Shown: positions 19,982 to 34,900, counted from the stretch's first letter. The stretch: 64,000 nucleotides of DNA from Symsagittifera roscoffensis (GCF_963678635.1 NC_087070.1:36211109-36275108), one strand, 5' to 3'. Notes: generated by a model from the sequence alone, not told the origin. Program-made: numbers and translations.

Positions 19982-22900
19982 GTAGACACATTTTCCAGCG
20001 AGGCTTTATATTTTGATTATTTCTTTATAGCTCATTTCCTAATATTTTTAATAATCGATCTGCAACATATTAAAGAACAATGCGAGGCTGCGGCAAAATT
20101 TCCCTGTCCAGCTGGCCAGGAGTTTTTGCCGCAGCTTTCATAATATTTTTTTAATAGTCAAAGACGGGCAGATCTAGGATTTTCTCGGAGGGGGCGGGTT
20201 TTCAAAAAAAAAGATCGTTAACTTTGTCAATCTTGTTTTTAGGTCGACCAAATTGATTTTCTGAGCTCTCAAAAACCACTAAAGCGACCCTATTTTGACC
20301 GCAGGCAAAAGTTTCTGCGCTGTAGGCAAAATTTAAAAAAAAAAACAGGCGACCAAAGGCATTTTTAGGCACTTTTTAGACAGTTTTTGACCAAAAACCT
20401 AACTTTTCGGCACCCTATCCCCCCAAAAAACAATAGTACATATTGTCGCCCAAAGGCGCCTTGAGATATCAATTTTTGCCAGTCAGCCAAAAATTGGTAT
20501 CTCAAAATAGTACAAAGAAAAGCCCACCGAAATTGCTGCGTATTCTTTGTCAATATTAACTTGTAACTTGGAAAATTGTTAGCTTTCAACTTGGTAATCA
20601 AGTAGGAAATTTCAACTTATGATTTTAGCCTTTCAAAAGCATTAATATAACTGCATGTAAAGTAATTTTACGGGACAGGGCAATGAAAAAGAGCCCCATA
20701 AATCTCTGTTTCAGAGAGCCTCTGTTGCACGAGAGAATCCAGCGACTTCTCAGCACCTCCTCCCCCAACGAGCCAGACATCTTCTACAAACTGTCCAAAG
20801 GTGGACTGAAAGGACGAGCTATTATTGTGAACATTACAAGTTTCACAGGTGAAAAAAGAACTTATGCACTTATGCAACTTTTCTTTTTCATAATTTCTCT
20901 CTCATTGAAATTGTTGTTAGTAAGATAGTGAGTTAATGTGAAGTTTTTGCTTTTTGTGCTAAGTATCATTCTGATTAGCTGGTCCAAATTTCTTCAATGA
21001 TAAATTTGGGGTCTTTTCCAACGCGGAAAATTCAAAAACTTTCTCTTTGTTGTTTAATGGAGAAGGCAGTGTAGCTTGAGTTAAATGTTGGAATTTACAG
21101 CAATAGTTTTTTCAGAAAGTTGTTGTTTCTTCAATTGAGTGTAAATTAGTTGATGAGTTAGTTATAAATTGTTTTTGATGTCCCTTGTGTTCTCATCAGG
21201 CGATGAACAGAGTCGCGAGGGTTCGAACAGAGACGCCGTGAACATGATGACGTCATTGGAGAGTCTGGGGTTCAAAGTGGAGGTGTTTGAGAACCTGAAG
21301 AGCAGAGAGTTCTACCAACTTCTCTACAATCTCAGTGAGTACAATCTCAAGTTCAATCACATCATACCGCACAATAATGGGTCACCGGCCTATTAGCATG
21401 TGTGTCGATTAGCATGCCCATGTAAAAGAAAGTAGATTGAAGATTTGGTCTTTCACGTTTTCCTTTTTCAAATTTGCTATTTTGAATAGCGTGCACTTGG
21501 CCAAGTTTTGAATTAGGCGACAATGAAAATTTAACTCTCATGACATATCAAGTGGTTTCCGAAAATATTTGAATTTTTAGATTTTTTTTTTTCCATCTGA
21601 AAGCACACCCATTTAAAGCAAACATCATCGCATGCCAATAGGCACAAATGATAATCGCTACGCCCTTAAAATAATAATTGTTCAGCCGCTGGAACAAGTT
21701 AAAATAAACACGGGTCAAGTTTTTATCTCCATTAAATTACAAAAAGCAAAGCTTGCTTTATAGTATGAACTCTCTTTTTTTCCAACCTAAGTCGCAAATA
21801 TTGTTGCGACAAAATCTGTTCATTTTGATCAATAACCAGCTATTAAGTACAGCCAATGCTAAGGATATTAACAGAGACTATTTTATTACAAATAGTTTTT
21901 TAGCTTAAAGGTATCATGGATCTGTAGCGTAGAGGTTGGGAGGGAGACCCGCTTCAAAATAAGAGGGTTCGAACCTGGACAGGGTCGGATGTTTTTAATG
22001 AGCATTTTCGTATACTAGTTAAAATGCGTCCGCTCTATAAATGGAGTATGTTAGCTTGTAAATTTCTTTTTTTTTCAAATTGATTGGTACTGCTAATGCG
22101 TCATAATTGGCTTGCGTCACTTAGCAGTTATGTAGACTCATAATTGGCGTGCGTCACTTAAGAAATTTTGTAGACTCAAAGTTTTACTCATTCACTTTTT
22201 CCAGTATCGTTATCAGTCATATTTTTGCTTGTGCATGCGAAGTACCAGGGGCGGATCTAAGATTTTCGGGCACTTTTTGGAAAAATTTTGGGCACTTTTT
22301 GGAAAAATTTCACAAAAAAAATTTCACACACGCGTTTTTTTTTGGCGCGCTCCCCTTCAAAGTAAGTATATATTGGCGCCTTAGAAAAATTTTCGGGTCC
22401 GTCACCAAAAATGGATTTCTTAAAAGTACCAAAGGGGGGACCCTATGGGTCGGCAGGGGTGTCAAATCCCTGAGGGGGGGGGAAGGATTTTATGATGTTG
22501 ATCTTAGGCTGTAGACCGTCAGGTTCGCATTTTTCAATAAAAGCTTACATCTTAAACTGTTTCCAACGCTTTAGTGAAGTCTTATTATTACGCTACGTTT
22601 TATTTCGGAAACTCTAGAACATGGTCTCAGCGCATGATTTTTTCAAAATTTTTAACCAAAGTTTTTAATCACTTCTTAGAGAAGACTTAGTTGCTATGTA
22701 GTACAAAAAATTCAGTAGTAGAGACCTTTTTTGTAAAAAAAAAGATCTAGGGTTCGAAAGACCTGATCTCCTAAGTTTTGGGAGTTTTCTTGTCCCTTTT
22801 TTGCTGGTGTACGGGAAGTAGCTCTAGTGTATGCGTTTGTGTAGCAATAAGTATTTCATATTTTTGTTTTAGCTCTTGACCCGAAGAAAGTGAATGCCAA

Positions 22901-25900
22901 TGTAGATGTGTTTGCTATGGTCATTCTTTCCCACGGAACTCAGTGAGTCTCACAATTTTAGTCATCCTTTTGCAGACTTGAAATAACGAGACAATGCTTG
23001 AATTCATTGAATTTATAAGTATTGCTGTTAAAAGTGAATACCCTGTATGTTATTTCATACTGAAGATCGTGTGTATTTTTTCAGTTAATTTTTAATTTTT
23101 CTTAAAGCTAAATTTTTTACCCTCAGTGGTGAGCGGTGGTGAAGTGGTTTCGTCTCCGCCTCACAATTGAAAAGTTGGATGTTCGAGGCCCACCATGATC
23201 CGTAATCGCTGCCTGAGGGCAAGGCAACATTACCTAGTCCAGTAAATTAGCCAAAAAACTGCATGTAATTCTGAAACAGGGGCGCAACAGCGGCTCTCCG
23301 CGAAGAGCTGAACAGCTCGTATGTTGGTCCTTACCCTTGGCGATAAACTGTCTCAATTGTTTTTTTTTACTTTCAAAATTGAGATGGGGATCCAATGCTT
23401 GGTTGTTTTCTGCGAAATTTTAATCTGTGTTAGATATCTCAGAGAATTCAATTGCGAAGTAGTTGGTTTTGATGTTAGAAACCGAGAGGAACATGACGTC
23501 ATAATGAGCAGTGACTCGGAGGAGATCCTGTTCAAGTACATCACTTCCCAGTTTGCAGCCAACATCGCCAAGACACTGGCGGGCAAGCCGAAACTGTTCT
23601 TCGTCCAAGTAGGTCCAGTATATTATTTGAGTAAAACTAATTTGCAGGTTAAAGTCACAGAAGATTTTTGTGCAAAAGATTACCTGTTTCAAAAAATGCT
23701 TAGAAAGATTCGTACCAAATTATCTGCGATGTAATCGGAAAATTTGATTCCACTTCAATCCTCGTCCCATTTCCCCACATGTTATGAATTTTTTAATGTG
23801 AATAAATTAGCTGTTTTGAAAATATTTGTTTCTTATAAAAAATGCGCATTTAGTCACCATAGCTTAATTAAGTATTATGAATTTGAAAATTTTGCAAGGT
23901 GTGCGTGTGGGGGGGGGGGGGGTGGGTTAGGGGGAGTGGAAAAGAGTCAAAAATCAGTTAGTTTGCTGTTTATACTGGAGTTAAGTCTTGATGCTAAGTT
24001 TTTTAATGTGTTTAAATATATTATTTACAAATATTTAAAAATTTATATATTTAAAATTTATATATTTAAAAATTATAACCCAAGTATGTTCTGTCAAAAA
24101 GTTAAATATATAAAATTTAATTTAGTACAACTTCAAAAGTCAAGTATTAGATATTTCAATTTAAAAACCCAAGTGTTTGAAAAAAAAGTATCTTCTATGA
24201 ATAGAAAGGGAGTAAAGTGCAAGCAGGTCAATCGGTGTTTGGTTGGTATAGCAGCCTGTTTGTTCAGGCCTGCAGGGGGGATAAAACTGACCCAGGGAGG
24301 GAAGTGGCTGCCGACTCTGCAGATGGAACGGCAGATGGGAGGAGCAAGATTGCCATGCGGGTTCAGAGTGACGGTGTTGACGAGCCAGATGCATTGTTCT
24401 TCCGGACAATCACGATTCCCGCCGAAGCAGACATATTTGTAGCCTACTCCACCCCTCCAGGGTCAGTTCCTATTCGAAGTCTTAATGAACAAGTTTGTTA
24501 ATACACAAAGTTATTAAGGATAAAGTTAGTTCACGCTGAATCTTACATTTTAGCATTTTAACATTTGGCCTGTTTGTTGTGATAAACTTATCAAAGAGCC
24601 TTTTCTGCTGTTAAATAAGTCGTTTCAGATAGTTGTACAGTGAGTCGATTAACCAATAGCCTCTTTGGAGGATTTCAGAAAATCCGACAAACGACAAGAT
24701 TACAAACAAGATCAACGTTTCTTGACCTGGCTGACGGTCGAAGAGTGATTGCAATCTTCAATTCACTAATCTTAATGTTTTTGACCCGGTCGAGGGCTGA
24801 ATTATCAGAAATTATTTGGTGTTTGACTGCCACAAATGTTGCGATTAAGGAGGATGTCAACTGAAAGTCTACACAGTTGGGCTGAGAAATCTTGCTGTTG
24901 TCTGTGCTCAGACTCAGTACATGCACAGGAAACGTTAACGTGTTTTACCTGTTGTAAAGTTGCTCCCCTCAGTTGCATCGGAACGGAATCAATCATCCCA
25001 CAAGCGGAACCATGTCGATAAAGGTAATAATGAATACGTTAGCTAATTTACGAGACCAATTGCATCACCTTAAGGGACTGCCTAATCAAGTAAAGTTGCT
25101 GCAAGAGGAAATTAGAGGTAAAAGTTGGAATCCCTACAATATTGCTGCGCAAACAGAAAAAACCAGCATATTGAACAAGCCTGTGTTCAACCTTAGCGAC
25201 AAGGGCCGTGATAGATTAAAGAAATACAGCAGCATCAAAAGATACAAAATTGGTGACTCTGAAGATGAATCACCACCAAAAGGTAAACCAGATAGAAAAC
25301 CACACAGAATGAAACTAAAGATCGGAACGAAAGAATCTACTGGTAATTTCGCGGCTGCTAAGTGAAATCTTGCTCGGAGACACATTTACCTAGGAAGGAT
25401 TTCAAAAGAGTACCAATGAAGGTATAAAGAACTGGTGTTCAGCAAATGGAGCTGAAATTCTCAATATGAGAGAAGTTACAAGGTCAGGCAGCTCAACAAG
25501 AAGCTTTCACTTGGTATTTGATGAAGAGTCTAGCAGTGTCATTGAAACAGAAGATTTCTGGCTTGACAATGTGATTCCCGGACGCTTCTTCCTAAACCAA
25601 GAAGCTATAGACTGGTTGAAAAGTCTAAAAAAAACGACAACCCAGAAAATGATTGACGACGCAGATACGCTTACTGTGTTTTTTTTTAAATGCCAGATCT
25701 ATTAGAGTAAAACTACTGAAATGCAGCCATTACAAATTTGTAGTTTTTGATTTCTTTTTTATCGTGGAATCATGGCTTTGCTTAAACTCAGATGAAAGTT
25801 ACTTTGTTAAGCAACATTTCTCTGGATCCGAAATTTATCGGTTCATAAATTAATCACGAAGCGACAGCTGTGGTGGAGGACTTATCTGTATTTACTAAAA

Positions 25901-28900
25901 TGTCTTGAGTTTCTCCCTTAAAAATCATATATGCAATGAAAGCTTCGAAGCCTGCTGCTTAAGTTTTGTCAGCAAAACAACCACTATAATTTGATTATTT
26001 GTAGACCTCCCTCAGCCAGTTCCACCAATTTTTAGAAATTTATATATGAAGAAGTTTTACCGAGCTCCTTGCAATCTGACCTCATTCTCATTGATGATTT
26101 CTATTTACAAAAAGTGTCAAGCTCTTGAACATCTTTTTTTAATAACTTAGTTAATTGTTGCTGAACCGACTCACCAGTGCGGTATTGTACTAGAATTAAT
26201 TGTTACCAATAATCTAGAGTTGTTAGAAAAAGTTGACATAGAAGATGTTGTTTCTCTGATCACAAGCTACTCAAGTTTGATTTAATTTCATGCAACAATC
26301 TTCCGAAAGTTTCTAAATGCCTGAAGAGAATTTAGAAAAAGCTCCCTTAAAAGAAATTCTATGTGAATTTGAACTAAATCTCAACCTCAATATGCACATA
26401 TGAGACGGGCAAGTACTGATTGAACACTTAATGTCTGTTCTGGAAAACACGGTAAACCAATTTGTACCTTTAGAACAACGAAATGCGAAACTGAGGGTAT
26501 GTCCGTTTTTTGATCAAGATCTTCAAATCGCCAAACGAGTAAGGCGTTTACGAGAAAGAAAATATCGCCTAAGGCTATGTGAAGTTAATAGACGAAGGTT
26601 TTACAAAAAAAGGTTGCGGAATCCAGAAACTTTTTCGACTTGAAAAAAAAAGGAATTTTATCATAGAAAAATCAATGAGTGCCTAAATTCTCAGAAAAAT
26701 TTCTCTTTGCTGAAAAAGTTGCTCGCAATCATACCAAATATCCGAAAGCACTTGGTGATCTTGAGCATTTAAATGAAGCTTTTGATACTTTTCATTGACA
26801 AAATAAACGAAATAAAACAATCATTTTGAACAGAACCCCCGGAACTCAGATACCGAGTCCAATCATCAGTGCTCAGTAAAATCAAAGAAGTAAAAAGTAG
26901 TAAATTTGAAGAAATCATCAATGCTCTGTCAGATAGTGCATGTGTACTGGATCCTCTCTACCCACTAAACTATTCAAATCTTTGTGAGAAGTTTGCAAAG
27001 ACTATCTCCTTCTAGCCCTGAGGGCAAGTTTCCAAGATGGTATTTTCCTACAAACTCCAAAAAGCCATAATAAAACCGACGCTAAAGAAACCATCACTTG
27101 ACCCAATTGTTAAAACATTATAGAACTATTGCTAGTACATGGTTTCTGAGTGAAATGTTGCAGTGAACGATCATCTCCAAAAATACGACTTGATGGACGA
27201 TAATCAATCTGCTTACCGAACCTTACGTTCGATTTAAACATGTCTTCTGAAAAGTGTTGAGGAAGTTTTGAATGGCTTGATGCAAATGAAATTGTTATCG
27301 TTATAGGTTTTGATCTGTCTGCTGCGTTTGACACCATTGATTTCAATATAATGAGTGAAATATAAACTTAACGATTCGGAATCATAGGAAATTGAAATTG
27401 CTGGCTAATGTTTTATTTAACCAATCGTACGCAGCAAGTTAGCTGCTAAAAGACCGCCTCACAGGAGACCAAGGTGAAATTTGGAGTACCTCAAGGTTCC
27501 ATTCTAGGTCCCATGTTATTCACGATGTACATAACGACAATCGGTGACTTTCTTAAACAATCTCAAATTTGTTATCAGGTTTACGCGGATGACGCGCTGA
27601 TGTCTTTGTTCTTGATAAAAATACCGAGTCGGATATTTGTAAAGAAATGATCAAAAGAGTACTTGATGATATCTCAAGAGCTTTCAGTCAATTGAAGATT
27701 AAAATCAACCCAGGTAAAACGGAAATTCTTTTTATGAAATCCAAACGACTCAATTACATGTTCAATAATATTACAATTATGAATGAAGCAATTTCTCTAG
27801 TTAACTTCTTAAATTCTTTAGAAGTTACCTTGGACAGTTCTTTTTCGCTCGACAAACATGTCAACTTGATTTCCTCATCGTGTTTCAACCTGCTGCGTAA
27901 ACTCTACCAGGTTCAAAATTACTTATCCCTGAGTCTCGAATTTTGTTAGTGAATAGTCTGATTTCCACCGGAATTGAGTGATGCAATATCTTTCTGACAA
28001 GTACTTCGAAACGAATTTTTGAGAAATTTCAATGTGTTTAAAATTCGGCTGGTCGATTCGTCTTCGGTCTCTTGAAACTGAATTTTGTAAAACTGAAAAA
28101 TTGGTTTCAAGTTTTCACCGTACCTCGTTTGGAAAAAAAGACCATGAAAATGTGGGATTAAAATAGTGGAATAACTTGCCAAGTCCTCTTCGAACTATGA
28201 AGAAGCCACATGTTTTTAAACGTGACATAAAGACGTTTTGTTCAGAAAATCTTATAATCATGGTGCTCATTATTACATCGTTTCAGTGAAGAAAATGTAT
28301 ACAAGACCAAGTAGAATCAGCCAAATCAAGGCAAATTGAAGAAAAGAGGAATTGAAAATATTGAAGCGAATAAACCTTTTTGAGGACAAGCCATTCAGCC
28401 GAGTAAAAGTATTTTTCTCGGATAAACTGTGTGTTAGGTAGGATCGTCGCTGGTGTATGGCGTCTTTTTTCGAGAGGCACTTACTATCTCTTGTCTCGGT
28501 GGAACTATCGAAACCTTGTGTAATGAGAACTTTTTGACTTTTTGAAGGAACTGTCGTATTGAGTAATTTAGTTCATTTCCAAAGCTGTCAATCAAATGTT
28601 CACTCTTGGTGCTAGACTAATTGATTAGCAGGTGTTTGTCCTTGGAACAGTCTGTCACCCTTGGATATTGTTTCTAACCACTCTTGATGCTAACTTTGCA
28701 AGATTAAGTTACTGTATATCTATCTCGGAATTAACAATTGCTCGACGATCGTTTTACCTTCTCGACATGGCGCAGTCGGCAGGATTAGGTGGGGGAAAGA
28801 ATCCACTGGGCATCACGGGATTTTGGCCAGCAAAATGCACGGAACCGCCAATGATGTGGGAATTCTGGATCAACAGATTCCAATGGGGAATGGTCGCCAA

Positions 28901-31900
28901 ACACTCGCTGAATCCAATGAACTTTTATTTCGCCGCGAATCTCACAGCCGCACAAATAACTGACTTGCCGGCGGAAGTAGACGGAAAAAATCGGCGGGAA
29001 TCGGAAATGGTGTTAATTTCGAACCTGTATTTGTGTTTGGGGGAGAAGGGGCAGGATGAACTGCACAAAAGACGACCACACCTGGACCTTCAGACGATTC
29101 GGTACCCACGGATGATACACGCGCTGGAAACGGAATTCAAGAAAGAAAGGAACGAAACATATGAAACATACCAACTCCTTTCTCGTAAGCAATTTATTAA
29201 TGAAAGTCTTGAGCAATTCCACTCCGTACTCAGCGGATTGGCAGCGCGGTGTAACTTTGGAGTACTAGAGGACCGAATACTAAGAGACGTATTCATTGTC
29301 AATATGAACAACCGGGATGCACAAAAAGAACTACGCAGGTCGACAAAAACACCTGAGGAAGTGTACCGGATAGCTCTCTCGTACGAAAAGGGTAGCAAGT
29401 ATGCATCCTCATACGTTGCCACGGGATCAGCGGGGACCCCTGGATTATCATCAGGAGGCGGAGGAATCCAAATAAAATCGGAACCAGTTGGAATAATCCG
29501 GGGAGGTTACCGGAACAACCGTTCAAGGGGCCGGGGCTCTTACCAAGGCCGAGGATCGTATCGAGGAAGAAATCCTCTAAATAACAACAAATGTTATAAT
29601 TGCGATCAGCAAAATTTCACCAGGGAACATTTGGACAGATGCCCAGCAAAAGGGGTTACATGCAATTTTTGCCACAAAATTGGCCACTTCGAAAGAACCT
29701 GCAGGGGAAAACGTGGAAACCAACGAGGACAGGGAGCCGTAGGAATGATACGGGAGAATGTCGACGATCATCAACTAGAAAATTCTGCGGACGAAGAAGC
29801 ATCACAACACGCAAGTTCCATTGGATGGGTCAATAAGAATCCAGTGGTGCACTCGTGGGACTCAAGTAGTTCTGACGGGGACTATATGGTCATGGCCATA
29901 AAACGGAGAGGAGTGACAGAATTGAAGGTTGCTGGGGCACAATTGCCGATCAAAGTCAATGGGAAACCTACTCGCGTGTGGATCGATAGCGGATCCCCAA
30001 TCTCAATTTTTACCATCGGGGAATTACGGAAAACATTGGGAACATCAGGAGTAAAACTGGACAACCTCACGGAGGAGGATAATGCTTTTCGGGATTATGG
30101 AAACAATCCCCTACAGATGATTGGAACAATGGCGGTAACAATCCAATCCAACGGTTGGAAGATCCAGGCAAGGATAAAAGTGATCGGGGGGAACCGACCA
30201 TCAATAATTGGAAGGGATCTGATGCCCCAACTAGGACTCCAGTTGGTGCAACAAACACCGGGGGACCAAATCATGTCCATTGGAGAAGGCAGTCACGACG
30301 CACTGGAACCAGAGGGGGAGTTGGATTCGTGGCAAACATACTTCAGTAAGCAGTTTTCAAATCTTTTTAGCAGGGTAGGAAAAATAAGAAACTACAAAGT
30401 AGCAGCTGAATTTTTTGAAAACCTCACCCCAGTACAACAGAAAGGGCGTCGAGTCCCGATTTCGTTGCAAGAAAAAGTAGATGCCGAAATTGACAAATTA
30501 TTGAAACAGGGTCATATCGAAAAATTACCTGAATGCTCGGACAAATACTTTGTGTCCCCAATAGTAATAACCGTAAAGAAGGATGGATCCGTAAAATTGG
30601 CACTAGAGTCGAGGGAACTAAATAAACAAGTGCATAAGAATAAATACCAGATGCCGAATATTGAGGAATTAATGGACACGGTTGGGCAAACGATTAGCGA
30701 AAAAAAACAGGGAGACGTATATTTCACAACAATGGATTTAACATACGCTTATGGCCAACTGCCACTAAATGCGGAGACGAGCATACAGTGCAATTTTTCT
30801 CTAATTGGAGGTCGTTCGACGGGTACATACCGTTTCAAAACCGGATTCTATGGTCTCACTACAATGCCCGCGGAATTCCAACGCGCAATGGATTGTATAC
30901 TCGCCGAATACCCGCAAGCGCACGCGTTTATCGATGATATTTTGGTCGTAACCAAGGGAACAGCAGTAGACCACATTGCAACGGTAGAGAAAATTTTAAA
31001 GAAACTGGATCGGGAAAATATGTCCTTAAAATTGACAAAATGTAAATTCGCCCAACGAGAATGCGAATGGCTAGGACACAAAATAACTCCGACTGGAATT
31101 ACTCCATTGGTTAGGAAAACAGAACCAATAGAAGCGCTAACGCCGCCACGGACCTTGTCGCAATTAAAATCGTTTATGGGGTCGATACATAGTTTGCATA
31201 AGTATCTGCCGGCATTGGCCGAATCATCGGCACCGCTGCGGCCCCTATTAAGCAAAAATAACGAATACATTTGGACACCTGAATGTCAGAACGCGTTCGA
31301 AAATCTGAAGAAGCAAGTTTCAAACATTGTTGAATTACGGCACTTTGATATCCACAAGGACATTCGCATAGTGTGCGATGCAAGCCATAATGGGCTCGGC
31401 GCGGTGTTGGAACAGTTGGGACCAGAAGGATGGCGCCCAATTTCGTTCGCGTCGCGATACCTTAACGAGGCGGAAAAGAAATACTCAACAAACGAATTGG
31501 AAATGCTGGCAGTTGTGTGGGGGGCTGAATACTTTAGAAATTACATACTGGGCCGAAGCTTTTTGATCGTTACCGATCATAAAGCCCTGATATCCCTTTT
31601 GAACGGTAATAACAAGAAAAATAAGACGATGTTTAGTCGTTTAACTCGCTGGTTAGATCGACTAATTCCCTTTGATTTTCAAATTGAGCATAAACCGGGG
31701 GCTAAAATTGGTTTGGCGGACTATTTATCACGTCATCCAAGTAAAGAAGCAACGCCAATTAGTGCGTATGATAATATGTTCACGGTGGCAAAGATCAACC
31801 TAATTCGCAACGCGCTTGGCTTTAATACATCCAGGGGACCTACTACATCCAAGGGACAAATTTATACAGCGAATAGAAAGCTTTCTATAAATAGACTGGA

Positions 31901-34900
31901 AGTTTCGTCACATAACGACTCGGTAGAGGGCGGAAAAACATGTAAGCGGAAATCAACCAATCAGAAGAAACCACGTGGTTTAAGCCGACGGCTAAGCGAA
32001 ATGCGCACTGGATTAGTTGGGGCTATTATTCATTCAGAACACAGTTGTTCAAAATTATCCAAATCCAATCTTCAAAATCAAAATATTTTTATATCCAGCC
32101 CTCAAAATCTTAAACCACATATCAACATGGACCGAAGCATGCGCAAATGGCAGAAATTTCTCAAACAGCATCCAAGCCTAAATAGTAGTAGTGACGAAAT
32201 CGAAGAATTGCCCCCAAATGTATCACTAGAAGCCATTACCAGAGAGACAAGATCAATGATCAGTGACATAAAGACGTTTTGTTCAGAAAATCTTATAATC
32301 ATGGTGCTCATTATTACATCGTTTCAGTGAAGAAAATGTATACAAGACCAAGTAGAATCAGCCAAATCAAGGCAACTTGAAGAAAAGAGGAATTGAAAAT
32401 ATTGAAGCGAATAAACCTTTTTGAGGACAAGCCATTCAGCCGAGTTAAAGTATTTTTCTCGGATAAACTGTGTGTTAGGTAGGATCGTCGCTGGTGTATG
32501 GCGTCTTTTTTCGAGAGGCACTTACTATCTCTTGTCTCGGTGGAACTATCGAAACCTTGTGTAATGAGAACTTTTTGACTTTTTGAAGGAACTGTCGTAT
32601 TGAGTAATTTAGTTCATTTCCAAAGCTGTCAATCAAATGTTCACTCTTGGTGCTAGACTAATTGATTAGCAGGTGTTTGTCCTTGGAACAGTCTGTCACC
32701 CTTGGATATTGTTTCTAACCACTCTTGATGCTAACTTTGCAAGATTAAGTTACTGTATATCTATCTCGGAATTAACAATTGCTCGACGATCGTTTTACCT
32801 TCTCGACATGGCGCAGTCGGCAGGATTAGGTGGGGGAAAGAATCCACTGGGCATCACGGGATTTTGGCCAGCAAAATGCACGGAGCCGCCAATGATGTGG
32901 GAATTCTGGATCAACAGATTCCAATGGGGAATGGTCGCCAAACACTCGCTGAATCCAATGAACTTTTATTTCGCCGCGAATCTCACAGCCGCACAAATAA
33001 CTGACTTGCCGGCGGAAGTAGACGGAAAAAATAGGCGGGAATCGGAAATGGTGTTAATTTCGAACCTGTATTTGTGTTTGGGGATGCGAGAATGCGAATG
33101 GCTAGGACACAAAATAACTCCGACTGGAATTACTCCATTGGTTAGGAAAACAGAACCAATAGAAGCGCTAACGCCGCCACGGACCTTGTCGCAATTAAAA
33201 TCGTTTATGGGGTCGATACATAGTTTGCATAAGTATCTGCCGGCATTGGCCGAATCATCGGCACCGCTGCGGCCCCTATTAAGCAAAAATAACGAATACA
33301 TTTGGACACCTGAATGTCAGAACGCGTTCGAAAATCTGAAGAAGCAAGTTTCAAACATTGTTGAATTACGGCACTTTGATATCCACAAGGACATTCGCAT
33401 AGTGTGCGATGCAAGCCATAATGGGCTCGGCGCGGTGTTGGAACAGTTGGGACCAGAAGGATGGCGCCCAATTTCGTTCGCGTCGCGATACCTTAACGAG
33501 GCGGAAAAGAAATACTCAACAAACGAATTGGAAATGCTGGCAGTTGTGTGGGGGGCTGAATACTTTAGAAATTACATACTGGGCCGAAGCTTTTTGATCG
33601 TTACCGATCATAAAGCCCTGATATCCCTTTTGAACGGTAATAACAAGAAAAATAAGACGATGTTTAGTCGTTTAACTCGCTGGTTAGATCGACTAATTCC
33701 CTTTGATTTTCAAATTGAGCATAAACCGGGGGCTAAAATTGGTTTGGCGGACTATTTATCACGTCATCCAAGTAAAGAAGCAACGCCAATTAGTGCGTAT
33801 GATAATATGTTCACGGTGGCAAAGATCAACCTAATTCGCAACGCGCTTGGCTTTAATACATCCAGGGGACCTACTACATCCAAGGGACAAATTTATACAG
33901 CGAATAGAAAGCTTTCTATAAATAGACTGGAAGTTTCGTCACATAACGACTCGGTAGAGGGCGGAAAAACATGTAAGCGGAAATCAACCAATCAGAAGAA
34001 ACCACGTGGTTTAAGCCGACGGCTAAGCGAAATGCGCACTGGGTTAGTTGGGGCTATTATTCATTCAGAACACAGTTGTTCAAAATTATCCAAATCCAAT
34101 CTTCAAAATCAAAATATTTTTACATCCAGCCCTCAAAATCTTAAACCACATATCAACATGGACCGAAGCATGCGCAAATGGCAGAAATTTCTCAAACAGC
34201 ATCCAAGCCTAAATAGTAGTAGCGACGAAATCGAAGAATTGCCCCCAAATGTATCACTAGAAGCCATTACCAGAGAGACAAGATCAATACGCACAAATAC
34301 AACTCTCTCGTTACCCTCGGAATTCAAAGGAGAAACAGTACCACCAGTGGACCCAAACCTTGTATGTATGTCAATTATCCCGCGAAATCGTAAGATCGTT
34401 AACAAAACTACTGCATTACCTGACCTGTTTAATTTAAAATTCATAGAATCAAATTATGTATCGGATCCCCAACTGAGCGCTATTCGCGATCTCATTATTA
34501 CACAAGACCCGGATATTCATGAAAAAGTTACTCGAATGAGCCGCTATCATGCTCAATTCGTCAATGATTTCTCAGTGAAGGAAAATGTAGTTTGGATGGA
34601 CGATAAATTAGCAATCCCAATTAACCTCCAGTCAGCAATCAATAACCGAATACACGCGTACCATCACGGGAAGTCAAATATGTTCGATGCCGCAAAGGAT
34701 GTCTGGTATCCCTACATCTACCGTTCAATAGCCTCCATTGCAGAGGGGTGCCCTGAATGTACTGCAGCCGGTAAGAACTTAAAGACGTTAATAGGTAAAA
34801 ATCAACTGGGATCTGTACCAGAACCAAAAGAACCGAATGAATCTGTCCAATTAGATTTTTGGGGCCCCATCAATTACTTAAATGAATCCTCTAAATATGT

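Larger units (their letters stand above)
24830..28289 (+). pseudogene. Decayed CR1/L2-type LINE
   Basis: Reading frames are broken by many stops and shifts, but the order of a PHD-bearing CR1-group LINE is legible. A Cys-rich CCCLCSD...CFTCC segment (24885-24975) resembles a PHD finger. Coiled, basic ORF1 sequence follows (24973-25365), then an ORF1 C-terminal piece near 25466. AP-endonuclease pieces come next (LNARSIR and FIVESWL, 25690-25790). Reverse transcriptase has FGVPQGSILGPMLF near 27480 and YADDALM near 27580. The last part, NNLPSPLRTMKKPHVFKRDI, ends at the stop at 28287-28289. Not active. Orientation is the same as the caspase. Confidence 0.85.

Noticed and set aside
23744..24442. 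232-codon plus-strand frame
   Set aside because: It runs through intron sequence and reads the caspase exon 6 in the wrong frame; the exon in its correct frame carries QACRG and matching splice sites.
30848..31270. Minus-strand frames inside the gypsy pol gene (also 33205-33471, 35906-36304)
   Set aside because: They are mirror readings of well-identified pol domains and recur only because pol is duplicated.
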